Source: Mycobacterium genavense ATCC 51234
GTDB taxonomy: Bacteria > Actinomycetota > Actinomycetes > Mycobacteriales > Mycobacteriaceae
DNA length: 64,000 bases
Reading direction: 5' to 3'
Assembly: GCF_000526915.1 (NCBI RefSeq)
Contig: NZ_JAGZ01000002.1
Span: 580,533 to 644,532, forward strand
Part shown: positions 18,350 through 27,453 of the stretch, one piece after another
Layout: each line of letters opens with the position of its first letter
Numbering within the stretch: the first letter of the stretch is position 1
Notes under the pieces: model-generated
Seen by the model: only the letters and a program-made list of their open reading frames with translations
Database searches by the model: none
What the model was told of the DNA's origin: nothing
Program-made: the position numbers and the translations under genes

Positions 18350-19068
18350 ACACCGAACATCGGCGGCAACGCCAGCACCATGATCAGTCCCCAGAAAAAG
18401 TGGGTCAGCGCCGGAGCCAACACGCCGCCGCTGGCGCGCCGCTCCACCGCGCACACGGTGCCCAGGATGACCGCGGCGAAGCCGAGCATCGGGTTGCCAC
18501 TGGACAAGGTCGCGCACAGATACAGCAGGGTCGAAATCGCCACTGGCGCATGCCGACCCTGCGCGGTGTACAGCGCACCCCGGAAGAACACCTCCTCGGC
18601 GATCCCGTTGATCAGGGTGATCAGGACAACCAGCCAAAACGATCCGTGGTGGGCGAACTGCAGCACCCGGGCGATCAGCGCGACGACGGGCGGGATTTCG
18701 CGGGCGATCAGTCCGCCGACCACGAAGACGCCGCCGAGCAACAGACCGATCGCCGTGCCGCTGATCACCGGGCGCTGATTGCGGCCCCGCCAGTTGATGC
18801 CACCCAGATGCAGCGGGCCGGACAGGAATCCGCCACCGATCCACACCGCCGCCAAGACCAGGGTCAGCCAATAGAAGCTAGACTCACCGGGCGTGCGGCG
18901 CAGCGAAAAGCCCAGCACCCCAGCGCCGATCACCAGCGTGAGCGCCACGACGACACGGCGTCGCCGCACCACCGACGGTGGTTCATGATGCGGCACAGCG
19001 ACATTCGTGATGGCGCGACGCAGCTCGGAGAACACGCTGGTGTGGTACGGGCGGGTGGCCTGGCTCAT
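18346..19068 (-). CDS. CPBP-family intramembrane metalloprotease (Abi/CAAX type)
   Basis: A 240-residue membrane protein with about six or seven hydrophobic segments. The CPBP motif 1 EEVFFRG (in NGIAEEVFFRGALYT) provides the paired glutamates and arginine. The HFFWGL histidine near the C-terminus supplies the second metal-ligand motif. Its start overlaps the stop of the upstream NAD(P)-binding gene (ATGA), so the two are coupled. Its 3' end meets the convergent DUF2867 gene. Substrate unknown; CPBP proteins cleave prenylated or membrane peptides in other systems. Confidence 0.85.
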   Translation of the reverse strand: MSQATRPYHTSVFSELRRAITNVAVPHHEPPSVVRRRRVVVALTLVIGAGVLGFSLRRTPGESSFYWLTLVLAAVWIGGGFLSGPLHLGGINWRGRNQRPVISGTAIGLLLGGVFVVGGLIAREIPPVVALIARVLQFAHHGSFWLVVLITLINGIAEEVFFRGALYTAQGRHAPVAISTLLYLCATLSSGNPMLGFAAVILGTVCAVERRASGGVLAPALTHFFWGLIMVLALPPMFGV

Positions 19069-20207
19069 GCCGGGCGCACTTTCGGGGTGAGGGCGAGCAT
19101 GATGTCGAGACCAGTGCGCACTGCTCCGGCAACGGGACCGGGCACCATGTTGACCAGCTTCAGCGTGGGTCGCGCGATGGGCGGGGTGACCGCCCGCGCC
19201 AGGCGCCGGATGCGCAGCGCGTCCCCACCGGCCCATCCGGGATCCGTGTCGGCCAGATGATGCGGATCGGTCAGCGCGTTGACCGGCCGGGGTCTGCCGT
19301 TGAAGGTCAGCGCCCGGCCGATGGCGTCCTCGACGCCCAGCAGACCGCCGGGCGGGTCGGGCACCCGACCGCGCAGCCCGTCGGCGGACGCGACCATCGG
19401 ATGATCCAGCGACTGCACCAGGTCGCCGGCCAGTCTCGGCGGTACGGGCAGCGCCAGCCCGGTGACCAGTGACGCCAGCGCGGTATCGACCCTGCCGACC
19501 GGCAGTGCGGTGTGCCACCTGCCGGAGATGCGCGCGTACGTCTTGAGTAGCTCCCGATAGGACGTGGTGTCGGGGCCGGCGATGTCGTAGGCGCCGGCGG
19601 GCACGCGCTCGGGGTTGGCCGCGGCCAGCAGATAGTGCAGCACGTCGCGGATCGAGATCGGGTCGATCGGATTGTCCATCCAACTCGGCACCGGCAACAG
19701 CGGGAACCGGTCCCCGACGTAGCGCATCATCTCGAACGATGTCGAACCGGCGCCGATGATCATCGCGGCGCCCAGCCACACCAGTTCCGGGCCGTCGGCG
19801 AGGGTCAGGGCGTCGGCCACCTCGGCCCGGCTGGCCAGATGGTCGGACAGCCCCCCGCCGGACGGCACGAAGCCGCCCAGGTACACGATGCGCCGCACCC
19901 CGGCGTCGCGGGCGGCCGCCGCGACGTTGGCGGCCGCCGCCTGATCGGCGTCGCGGAAGTGGGGCTGACCGATGGCGTGCACCAGGTAATAGAGCACGTC
20001 GATCGGGCCCGCGGCGTCCAGCGCCGCCTGCGCCGATACCGGATCCGCGGCGTCCAGCCGGAGCGGGGCAACGTCGTCGAACCAACCGAAGCGCTTGAGC
20101 CGCGCAGGGTTTCGGGTGGCGGCTACCACCTGGTGTCGATTCGCAAGCAACGCCGTGACCAGGCGCGATCCCACATAGCCACTGGCACCGGTGACCAGAA
20201 TCCGCAT
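19065..20207 (-). CDS. NAD(P)H-binding atypical SDR (NmrA/epimerase-like)
   Basis: A 380-residue protein starting MRILVTGASGYVGSRLVTAL, with the GxxGxxG dinucleotide motif. YYLVHAIGQ and VYLGGFVPSGGGLSDHLASR follow, with IDPISIRDVLHYLLAAANP further on. It resembles the first half of the broken gene at 17010, but its C-terminal ~130 residues differ. It is translationally coupled to the CPBP protease and divergent from the type III PKS gene, sharing the intergenic palindrome at 20332-20349. The substrate is unknown. Confidence 0.8.
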   Translation of the reverse strand: MRILVTGASGYVGSRLVTALLANRHQVVAATRNPARLKRFGWFDDVAPLRLDAADPVSAQAALDAAGPIDVLYYLVHAIGQPHFRDADQAAAANVAAAARDAGVRRIVYLGGFVPSGGGLSDHLASRAEVADALTLADGPELVWLGAAMIIGAGSTSFEMMRYVGDRFPLLPVPSWMDNPIDPISIRDVLHYLLAAANPERVPAGAYDIAGPDTTSYRELLKTYARISGRWHTALPVGRVDTALASLVTGLALPVPPRLAGDLVQSLDHPMVASADGLRGRVPDPPGGLLGVEDAIGRALTFNGRPRPVNALTDPHHLADTDPGWAGGDALRIRRLARAVTPPIARPTLKLVNMVPGPVAGAVRTGLDIMLALTPKVRPA

Positions 20208-20331
20208 ATCCTTGACCCTATCCCGGACGGACTGCGCCTAAACCCAAACGCCCGAGCCGCGCGAACACATGCGTCCGGACGGCAGAAATGACCGGTGGTC
20301 ATCGTCACAGCGAGTTAGGGTGAACGTAGTT

Positions 20332-20349
20332 ACTTACGGTGCCGTAAGT
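20332..20349. promoter_or_regulatory. Perfect 8-2-8 inverted repeat upstream of the type III PKS gene
   Basis: ACTTACGG-TG-CCGTAAGT lies 7-24 bases before the PKS ATG and also in the divergent promoter of the SDR/CPBP pair. The form is that of a TetR-family operator. No regulator gene is adjacent, so control would be in trans. Confidence 0.62.
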
Positions 20350-20355
20350 CGATAC

Positions 20356-21459
20356 ATGAACACCATCACAGGGGGCAGTTCGGCAACGCTCGAACTGAGT
20401 ACAACGACTACCGTCACCGATCCAACCGTCTCGGCAGTATCCGTGCAGTTCCCGCACACCTATCACCCGCAAGAAGCAATCATCGACCGGCTGAGCGATG
20501 TGCTCGGTCCACACTTCCGGCGCTTCGCCCTCTCCAGCGGCGTCGAGCACCGTCACCTCGCAGTGCCGATGGATCGCGTGGAGGCGTTCAGCGGTTTCAC
20601 CGAGGCGAACGAGGCTTATCTGGAAGTGGCCCTCGATATCAGTGAGCGGGCACTGCTCACCGCGCTTGACGAGGCCAAGGTCAAGCCGGCGGACCTCGAC
20701 ATCGTCTTCTCGACGACGGTCACCGGTTTGGCCGTGCCGTCCCTCGAGGCGCGGCTGGCGGGCCGGGTCGGGCTGCGCCCGGATGTTAAGCGCGTCCCGT
20801 TGTTCGGCTTGGGTTGCGCGGCGGGCGCCGCCGGGGTGGCCCGCATGCACGATTACTTGCGCGCGTTTCCCGACCAGGTGGCAGCGCTGCTGGCGGTGGA
20901 ACTGTGCACCCTGACGATTCAGCGCAACGACCACTCGGTGGCCAATCTGGTGGCCACCAGCCTGTTCGGCGACGGCGCCGCTGCCGTCGTCGTCAAGGGC
21001 GCCGGGCGCGCCGGTGCAAAAAGCCGTGGCCCTCGGGTGCTGGCCACCCGAAGCCGGCTCTATCCCGACACCGAAGAGGTGATGGGCTGGAAGATCGGCA
21101 GCGAGGGCTTCCGGCTCGTGTTGTCCGCCGATGTGGTCAACGTCGTGCAGAAGTATCTGGGTGAGGACGTCCGCAAATTCCTGGCCGATCACGGGCTCAC
21201 ACCGCAGGACATATCCAGGTGGGTTTGCCACCCCGGCGGTCCGGCCGTGATCGATGCTATCGAGGAAGTGTTCGACCTGCCCGGTGACGCGCTGGTTCGC
21301 ACTCGAAACTCGTTGCGCGACAATGGAAACTTGTCGTCGGTGTCGGTGCTGGACGTGCTTCGGGCCCACCTGGCCGATCCACCGCCGCCGGGTTCGGTCG
21401 GTCTGATGATCGCGATGGGTCCGGCCTTCTGTTCCGAGCTCGTTCTGCTGGCCTGGTAG
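20356..21459 (+). CDS. Type III polyketide synthase (chalcone/alkylresorcinol synthase family)
   Basis: A 367-residue thiolase-fold enzyme with the complete Cys-His-Asn triad: Cys154 in LFGLGCAAGAAG, His292 in WVCHPGGPAVID, and Asn325 in LRDNGNLSSVSVL. Such enzymes extend an acyl-CoA starter with malonyl units and cyclise it to a pyrone or resorcinol. The ATG at 20356 follows the palindrome closely. It is followed by an ICMT-type methyltransferase and an FAD oxidoreductase on the same strand, the same trio as the Streptomyces srsA-srsB-srsC phenolic-lipid genes. A long acyl starter and an alkyl quinone or resorcinol product are inferred from that context. Confidence 0.9.
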   Translation: MNTITGGSSATLELSTTTTVTDPTVSAVSVQFPHTYHPQEAIIDRLSDVLGPHFRRFALSSGVEHRHLAVPMDRVEAFSGFTEANEAYLEVALDISERALLTALDEAKVKPADLDIVFSTTVTGLAVPSLEARLAGRVGLRPDVKRVPLFGLGCAAGAAGVARMHDYLRAFPDQVAALLAVELCTLTIQRNDHSVANLVATSLFGDGAAAVVVKGAGRAGAKSRGPRVLATRSRLYPDTEEVMGWKIGSEGFRLVLSADVVNVVQKYLGEDVRKFLADHGLTPQDISRWVCHPGGPAVIDAIEEVFDLPGDALVRTRNSLRDNGNLSSVSVLDVLRAHLADPPPPGSVGLMIAMGPAFCSELVLLAW

Positions 21460-21492
21460 CCCGGGAAGCGTGATCCACGAGATAGTGGTGTC

Positions 21493-21993
21493 ATGTATTA
21501 CCTGCTGATCCTCGCGGTCGGGGTCGAACGGATCGTCGAGCTGGTGCAGTCAAACCGGAATGCGCAATGGTCTTTTGCCCAGGGCGCCAAGGAGTTTGGC
21601 CGGCCACACTACGTCGTGATGGTCGTGATTCACACCGCGCTGCTGGTGGGCTGCCTCGTCGAACCGTGGGCCGGCCACCGGCCGTTCATTCCGTGGCTGG
21701 GCTGGCCGACGCTGGCCATCGCGGCGGCCAGTCAGGTGCTGCGCTGGTGGTGCATCACCACGTTGGGCCGGCGGTGGAACACCAGGGTGATCGTGTTACC
21801 GGAGGCGCCGCTGGTGCGGCGGGGGCCCTACCGGTGGCTGCACCACCCGAACTATGTTGCGGTGGTGGCCGAAGGGTTCGCCTTACCGCTGATCCATACG
21901 GCGTGGCTGACCGCGGCGACGTTCACCGTCGCCAACGCGATCCTGCTCACGGTGCGTATCCGGGTGGAGAACTCCGCGTTGGGTTACACATGA
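21493..21993 (+). CDS. Isoprenylcysteine carboxyl methyltransferase-like membrane enzyme (Rv1139c type)
   Basis: A 166-residue integral membrane protein with four or five helices. The ICMT SAM-binding motif RRGPYRWLHHPNYVAVVAEG stands near residues 113-132, followed by a final helix and RVENSAL. It starts at ATG 21493, 33 bases after the PKS stop, so it belongs to the same unit. In srs-like clusters this enzyme (SrsB) O-methylates the alkylresorcinol; in mycobacteria the substrate is not established. The gene is intact. Confidence 0.85.
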   Translation: MYYLLILAVGVERIVELVQSNRNAQWSFAQGAKEFGRPHYVVMVVIHTALLVGCLVEPWAGHRPFIPWLGWPTLAIAAASQVLRWWCITTLGRRWNTRVIVLPEAPLVRRGPYRWLHHPNYVAVVAEGFALPLIHTAWLTAATFTVANAILLTVRIRVENSALGYT

Positions 21994-22025
21994 GCGGCCG
22001 TGCCGCGACGATGAGTTGGGGCACG

Positions 22026-22050
22026 CTCCCACGAGTGGGAGGTACCCCCA
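22026..22050. repeat. Interspersed palindromic element, copy 1
   Basis: The core CTCCCACGAGTGGGAGGT (then ACCCCCA) forms a CTCCCAC/GTGGGAG hairpin. It lies in the 100-bp gap between the methyltransferase and FAD genes. A related copy with the same GGGAGGT-x-CCCCCA tail occurs after bpoB at 43774-43800. It may be a short repeat family scattered in slow-growing mycobacteria; that is from memory. Confidence 0.5.
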
Positions 22051-22092
22051 CCCGCGTGCGGAGGGACGACGCGAGGAGGAGGAGCGGCGCTC

Positions 22093-22112
22093 ATGTCTTA
22101 TGATGTCTTATG
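22093..22112 (+). repeat. 10-bp tandem duplication over the FAD-oxidoreductase start codon
   Basis: ATGTCTTATG occurs twice in direct succession. The ATG of the first copy is out of frame and stops at once at TGA, so initiation there would yield nothing. The second copy (22103-22105) and an adjacent ATG (22100-22102) are in frame. Confidence 0.8.
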
Positions 22113-23116
22113 ACGCGGACCTGCTGATCGTCGGCGGCGGCCCCGGCGGGCTCGCCACCGCGTTGCACGCGCGCCGACACGGGCTTTCGGTGATCGTGGC
22201 CGAACCGCGCGAGGACCCGATCGACAAGGCGTGCGGTGAGGGGCTGATGCCCGGCGGCCTGGCCGAGCTGACGTCGCTCGGCGTCGACCCGGCCGGTATG
22301 CCGTTTCACGGCATCGCCTATGTCAGCGAGCGGCGCCGCGCCGAGGCCCTGTTTCGCACCGGGCCGGGCCGCGGTGTGCGGCGCACCACGCTGCACGCCG
22401 CCCTTGAGGCACGCGCGAAAGAGCAAGAGACCGAATGGGTTCGCACCAAGGTGACCCGCGTCGAGCAGGACGCCCATGGCGTGACCGCGGCCGGCGTTCG
22501 CGCGAAGTTTCTGGTCGGCGCGGACGGGCTGCACTCGACGGTGCGGCGCTGCGTCGGTATCAAGGCGACGGCCGGAAAGCCGCGGCGTTACGGCGTGCGT
22601 TGGCATTTCACGGTGCCGGCCTGGTCGCAGTTCGTCGAGGTGTACTGGTCTCGGTTGGGTGAGGCCTACGTGACACCGGTGGAGCCGGATCTGGTCGGCG
22701 TGGCGATCCTGTCGCAGGGCCGGCCCGACCTGGACTGGTTCCCCCGGCTGGCCCGGCACCTCGACGGAGCACACCGCGGGCACGCCCGGGGTTGCGGCCC
22801 ACTGCGCCAGGTGGTTTCGCGTCGCGTCGCGGGCCGGGTGTTGCTGGTGGGCGACGCGGCCGGCTACGAGGACGCGCTGACCGGCGAGGGCGTCAGCCTG
22901 GCCGTCAAACAGGCCGCGGCGGCGGTCGACGCCATCGTCAACGAGACCCCGGCGGCGTATGAGAAGGCGTGGCACCGGGTTACCCGCAACTACCGACTGC
23001 TGACCCGGGCGGTGGTGCTGGCCAGCACGCCGCGCGCGACGCGGCGTGCGATCGTGCCGGCCTGCGAACGCCTACCCGCGGTGTTCGGCTTCGGGGTCAA
23101 CGTTCTGGCGAGCTAG
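22103..23116 (+). CDS. FAD-dependent oxidoreductase (Rv1138c type, geranylgeranyl reductase/hydroxylase fold)
   Basis: A 337-residue flavoprotein. The dinucleotide motif VGGGPGGLATALHARRHG is at the N-terminus, and the second FAD motif VLLVGDAAGYEDALTGEG sits near residue 250. Family length (about 338 in M. tuberculosis) favours the start at 22103. It is third in the PKS-methyltransferase-oxidoreductase set; in the Streptomyces srs system the matching flavoprotein (SrsC) hydroxylates the methylated alkylresorcinol to a quinol. That reaction is inference here. Confidence 0.85.
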   Translation: MSYDADLLIVGGGPGGLATALHARRHGLSVIVAEPREDPIDKACGEGLMPGGLAELTSLGVDPAGMPFHGIAYVSERRRAEALFRTGPGRGVRRTTLHAALEARAKEQETEWVRTKVTRVEQDAHGVTAAGVRAKFLVGADGLHSTVRRCVGIKATAGKPRRYGVRWHFTVPAWSQFVEVYWSRLGEAYVTPVEPDLVGVAILSQGRPDLDWFPRLARHLDGAHRGHARGCGPLRQVVSRRVAGRVLLVGDAAGYEDALTGEGVSLAVKQAAAAVDAIVNETPAAYEKAWHRVTRNYRLLTRAVVLASTPRATRRAIVPACERLPAVFGFGVNVLAS

Positions 23117-23916
23117 CGCGCCTTCCAGACCGGCTCCCGCTTCTCGGCGAACGCCAGCGGTCCTTCCTTGGCGTCCTCCGATTTGCTCAGGATTCGCATT
23201 TCGTCGAAAGTGTGCTCCCAGAACGGCTTTTCACCGCTGATGACGCCGTCGGCGGCGCCGTAGGCGATACGCTTGCTGGCCTGCACCGACAGCGGCGCGT
23301 TGCCGGTGATGCGCGCCGCCATCGCCAGGGCCGCGTCGAGCACCGAGCCCTCCTTGACGACCTGGTTGACCAGGCCCCACTCCCAGGCGTCGGACGCGGT
23401 CATCGGCTCGCCCGTCAACAGCAGTTCCATCGCCACCTTGCGGGGCAGCTGATCGACTATCCGGAAGACGCCGCCGGCTGCGGCGATCAGCCCGCGTTTG
23501 ACTTCGGGCAGACCGAATTTGGCGAGTTCGTGCGCGACTACCAGGTCACTGGCCAACGCCAGCTCGGTGCCGCCACCCAGCGCGGTGCCGTTGACCGCTG
23601 CGATCGTCGGCTTGTCGATGAAGTGCTGCACATAGCCGGCGAAACCCCAGTCCGCGCGGTCGGGGTGATAGATGTTCTCCCAGCGGGCGATCGCCTTGAG
23701 ATCGGCTCCGGCACAAAACGACTTGTCGCCGGCGCCGGTGATCACCACGGCCCGCACCTCGGGGTCGGTGTGTGCCTCTTCCAGCGCGTCCCCGACGCCG
23801 ATGCTGACCGCCGCGTTGATCGCGTTGCGCGCCTCGGGCCGGTTGGTGGTGATGACCATCACGTTGCCGCGGCGCTCGACCAGCACCGCCGGCGCGGCAC
23901 CGTCAGCGTCCGTCAC
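23113..23916 (-). CDS. Enoyl-CoA hydratase/isomerase (Rv1136 homologue)
   Basis: A 267-residue crotonase. It has RPEARNAINAAVS, the oxyanion-hole strand KSFCAGADLKAI, NGTALGGGTELALASDLVVA, and FGLPEVKRGL. The GTG at 23914-23916 overlaps the thiolase stop (GTGA), so the two are coupled in one acyl-CoA degradation unit. The 3' end overlaps the FAD gene stop by 4 bases. The gene is intact, unlike the upstream thiolase. Confidence 0.87.
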   Translation of the reverse strand: MTDADGAAPAVLVERRGNVMVITTNRPEARNAINAAVSIGVGDALEEAHTDPEVRAVVITGAGDKSFCAGADLKAIARWENIYHPDRADWGFAGYVQHFIDKPTIAAVNGTALGGGTELALASDLVVAHELAKFGLPEVKRGLIAAAGGVFRIVDQLPRKVAMELLLTGEPMTASDAWEWGLVNQVVKEGSVLDAALAMAARITGNAPLSVQASKRIAYGAADGVISGEKPFWEHTFDEMRILSKSEDAKEGPLAFAEKREPVWKAR

Positions 23917-25057
23917 AGCAGCTCCACAATGGTGGCGTTGGCCTGGCCACCACCTTCGCACATCGTCTGCAGACCGTAGCGAATTCCCTTGTCCCACATG
24001 TGGTAGAGCAGCGTGGTCATGATCCGCGCACCGGAGTCGCCGAGCGGGTGACCGAGCGCGATCGCACCGCCGTTGGAGTTCAGCTTCTTCTCGTCGGCGC
24101 CGATGTCCTTCAGCCATGCCAGCGGAACGGGCGCGAACGCCTCGTTGACCGCGTAGGCCCCGATGTCGCCGATGGACAGGCCGGAGCGCTTCAGCACCTT
24201 CTGGGTGGCCGGGATGGGCGCGGTCAGCATGATGACCGGGTCGGCTGCGGCCAGAGTGGCGGTGTGCACCCTCGCAATTGGCTTGAGAACCAAGTCTTTG
24301 CCTTCTCGGCCGACATGAACAGCAGTGCGGCCGCGCCGTCGGAGATCTGCTAGGAGTTACCGGCGTGGATCACGCCGTCCTCCTTGAACGCCGGCTTCAG
24401 CGAGGCCATCTTCTCCATCGGGGTGCCGCGCCGGATGCCCTCGTCCTTGAGTATGACGTTGTCGTCGGGGTCCTTAATGCCGACGATCTGGTCATCGAAT
24501 GCGCCGGAATCCTGTGCGGCGGCGGCCTTTTCGTGAGAGTCGAGGGAGAACTGGTCGAGCGCGGTGCGGTCGAAGCCCCACTGCTCGGCGATCATCTCCG
24601 CGCCCAGGCCCTGGTTGGGCGTCTTGTGGTATCGATCCTTGAAGCCCTGCGGATACGGGTTGCCGCCGTTGGCCAGCGATGCCCCCATCGGCGTGCGCGA
24701 CATCGACTCCACACCGCCGGCGACGACGACGTCGTAGTGTCCGGCCACCACGCCGGCCGCGGCGAAGTGGATGGACTGCTGGCTGGATCCGCACTGGCGG
24801 TCGACGGTCACACCCGGGACGGTCTCGGGCCAACCGGCGGTCAACAGTGCTGTGCGGCCGACGTCGAGGGCCTGCTCGCCGGCTTGCATCACGCAGCCCC
24901 AGATCACGTCGTCGACGATTTCGGGGTCGATGCCGGCCCTGGTGGCCAGTCCGTTGAGCACCTGCGCAGACAGCTCGGCGGGGTGCACCCCGGAAAGTCC
25001 CCCGTTGCGCTTGCCGATGGGTGAGCGCACGGCCTCGACGATGACGGCTTCAGGCAT
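23913..25057 (-). pseudogene. Acetyl-CoA acetyltransferase (thiolase) with a stop codon and a frameshift
   Basis: The N-terminal half begins MPEAVIVEAVRSPIGKRNGG, with the acyl-accepting Cys89 in DRQCGSSQQS. An in-frame TAG (24350-24352) follows GVIHAGNS; relatives read NSQQISDG, so CAG became TAG. A one-base loss near 24296 (EKAK then LVLKPIARVHT) moves the last part to another frame. There VNEAFAPVPLAWL, GHPLGDSGAR and the catalytic Cys in MCEGGGQANA are preserved. Repaired, the protein is about 382 residues. M. tuberculosis has only a fragment at this locus (Rv1135A), so decay here is recurrent. Confidence 0.84.
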
Positions 25058-25311
25058 GGTTGTGTCTCCTTTGACTGGTTCTTGCCTCGATTGTCAACCA
25101 AGGGGTTGGGCGGCCGGGTGCCGGGGGTCATAGGCCGCGAAGTCGCCGATGGACTCGGGCGATGCGGGTGCGTGTTTGGTGACGACACGCCGACAGACCC
25201 CGCCTCGAGCGCACCCGCGAGGCGTCGACTGTCGACCCGGGTAGAAGACCGGTCGCTCAGGCCGAGCGACCGATCACCGAAACAGGTTCGGCGACAATGC
25301 CGTCCGGACCT

Positions 25312-26805
25312 ACACCGCGGGATATGCGACCGACTTGATCTCGGTGTATTGGTCGAAGCCGGCCACACCGTTCTGGCGTCCCACGCCGCTTTCCTTGTAG
25401 CCACCGAACGGCGTGTCGGCCCCGTACGGCGCATTGCCATTGACGCCCATGAAGCCGGCTTTGATCCGGCGGGGCCACCGCGAGGGAGCGCTCCAGCGAG
25501 CCCGACATGACGTTGCCGGCCAGCCCGTACTTGCTGTCGTTGGCGATCCGGATCGCGTCCTCCTCGTCGTCGAACGGGATGACCGACAGCACCGGGCCGA
25601 AAATCTCCTCCTGGGCGATGGTCATCTTGTTGTCGACGTTTGTGAAAAGCGTTGGGCGAACGAAGAATCCCCGGTCGAAGCCGGTCGGGGCGTCGGGACC
25701 GCCGACCAGCGCGGTGGCGCCCTCTTCGACACCCTTGTTGATGTAGCCCATCACACGGTTGTGCTGTAACTGCGAGATCACCGGACCGCACAGCGTTGCG
25801 GGGTCCTGCGGGTCGCCGCACGTGACGTTCTCGTAGATGTTCTTGAGGATCTCCACGCCCTCGTCGTAACGGGACCGCGGAAGGAGCATCCAGGTCGGGT
25901 TTGCGCAACCCTGACCGGCGTGCATGCAGGGCGCGATGCCGACCATGCAGGCGGTCGCGAAGTCGGCGTCCTCCAGCACGATGGTGGCCGATTTGCCGCC
26001 TAGTTCCAGGAACAGCCGCTTCATGGTGGCCGCACCCTTTTCCATGATCCGCTTGCCGACCACGGTCGAGCCGGTGAACGAGATCAGGTCGACCTTGGGC
26101 GACAGGGTCAGCTCTTCACCCACGAAGTGATCCGAGGCGGTGACCACGTTGACGACACCGGCTGGGACGTCGGTCTTTTCGGCGATCAGCCGACCGAGCC
26201 GGGTGGCGTTGAACGGGGTGTTGGGGGCCAGCTTGAGCACCACGGTATTGCCGGTACCCAGCGCCTGGCCGAGCTTGTTGAGGGTGACCTCGAACGGGAA
26301 GTTCCACGACACGATCGCGCCGACCACGCCGACCGGTTCGCGCCACACCTTGCGGGTGGTGAGCGTGCCGGTCAGACTGATCACCTTGTCGCCCAGGTCG
26401 GTCTCCCAGGCGTACTCGTCGATCAGCCACGCGGGGTACTTCAGTCCGTCTTCCAGGGGAGCGTCCAGCTGGGGGCCGAAGGTGATGGCCCGCGGCGAGC
26501 CGACCTCGAGGATGAGCTCCTCACGCAGCTCGTCGATCTCGGACTCGATCGCCTCGTGCAGCTGCAGCAGGCAGCGCTTGCGCAGCTCCTTGTTGGTCGA
26601 CCAGTCGGTCTCGTCGAAGGCACGCCGGGCGGCGTCGATGGCCCGGTGCATGTCCTCCTTTGAGGCGTCAGCAACCTCACCGAGCGGTTCCTCGGTGGCG
26701 GGGTTGATGTTGGTGAAGGTGGCGGGGTTGATGTTGGTGAAGGTGGCGGGGTTGATGTTGGTGAAGGTGGCGGGGTTGATGTTGGTGAAGGTGCCGGCCT
26801 GGCCG
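25312..26805 (-). pseudogene. NAD(P)-dependent aldehyde dehydrogenase, 5'-truncated and frameshifted
   Basis: The core is a good ALDH: GVVGAIVSWNFPFEVTLNK, ISFTGSTVVGKRIM, the general-base Glu in LELGGKSATIV, and the nucleophile Cys in HAGQGCANPT. An extra C near 25470 shifts the frame after LERSLAVA. The true end, RRIKAGFMGVNGNAPYGADT, is in the next frame, and the protein stops at TAG 25312-25314. At the 5' end the protein can be followed only to GQAGTF. An octapeptide FTNINPAT is then repeated four times, encoded by a 24-bp tandem repeat. Upstream of about 26805 the sequence belongs to an unrelated gene on the other strand, so the original start is gone. Confidence 0.82.
26703..26793. repeat. 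24-bp minisatellite, about four copies
   Basis: Three perfect 24-bp units (26703-26726, 26727-26750, 26751-26774) plus a 19-bp partial unit (26775-26793). On the minus strand each encodes the octapeptide FTNINPAT of the ALDH N-terminus, which occurs once in relatives. Length is a multiple of three, so the frame is kept. The array abuts the rearrangement junction at about 26797. Confidence 0.9.
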
Positions 26806-27071
26806 ATCCGTTCTTCGCCTACGCGGAGGCCAAGGCCGCCGTGGACGCCCACCTGCGGGCCAGCGCACTCGACTGGACGGTCTTGGGTCCCGGGCAGCTC
26901 ACCCTGGACGAAGCGACCGGCAAGATCGCGCTGAACGAGGGCAACGGCTCCGTCTCGCGCGCCGACGTCGCGCTGGTCGTGGCCGCCGCCTTGGCAGACG
27001 ATTCCACGATCGGGCGGACCATCGAATTCAACAATGGCGACATCCCGATCGCCGAGGCACTGGCGGGCTGA
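26797..27071 (+). pseudogene. C-terminal remnant of an NAD(P)-binding SDR
   Basis: On the plus strand the sequence reads ADPFFAYAEAKAAVDAHLRA, then DWTVLGPGQLTLDEATGKI and SRADVALVVAAALADDSTIG, ending AEALAG at TGA 27069-27071. This is the last ~90 residues of a NmrA/SDR-a-type protein of about 220 residues; the N-terminal Rossmann half is absent. It starts where the truncated ALDH on the opposite strand ends. The two gene ends face each other across one junction, so a deletion or inversion removed both 5' ends. Confidence 0.75.
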
Positions 27072-27130
27072 CTAAACTGCCTGTCGCAGCTGGTCTGCTT
27101 GCGCCGCACCCGCGGCGCCGGCATCGAGCG

Positions 27131-27298
27131 AGGCAGATTTGGTAGCGCTTCGCAAGAGGGAACCCGGTGAGAATCCGGGACTGTCCCGCAACGGTATGCA
27201 GGAACGACCGCCGTCACAAGCACTGGTCAGCACGACTGGGAAGCGACGGCCACTAGGAGCACCGCCTGAGTGCGCGCCTGCGAGTCCGGAGACCTGCC
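27131..27298 (+). ncRNA. Cobalamin (B12) riboswitch upstream of metE
   Basis: Conserved blocks appear in order: GGCAGATTTGG, AAGAGGGAACCCGGTGAGAA, CCGGGACTGTCCCGCAACGG, and AGTCCGGAGACCTGCC. The first and last (GGCAGA/CCTGCC) pair to close the element. The region is 155 bp upstream of metE, the B12-independent enzyme. The known logic is that B12 turns metE off so that MetH is used instead. The same arrangement occurs in M. tuberculosis. Confidence 0.95.
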
Positions 27299-27453
27299 GG
27301 TTGTGCCGGGCGCGCCGCGTCCGGCGGCTCATCGCCTCGTGGAATGGGCGTTAGACCGCAGCCGTTTGTGGTTAGTGCTTGGGTACTAGCCGCTGTTGGA
27401 TGGGCTGCACGTCCGCCGGCGGTGACCATTACGCCGATTGAAGGACGAATATC

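Noticed and set aside
26703..26793. CRISPR array
   Set aside because: The 24-bp units are contiguous with no spacers and encode an in-frame peptide repeat.
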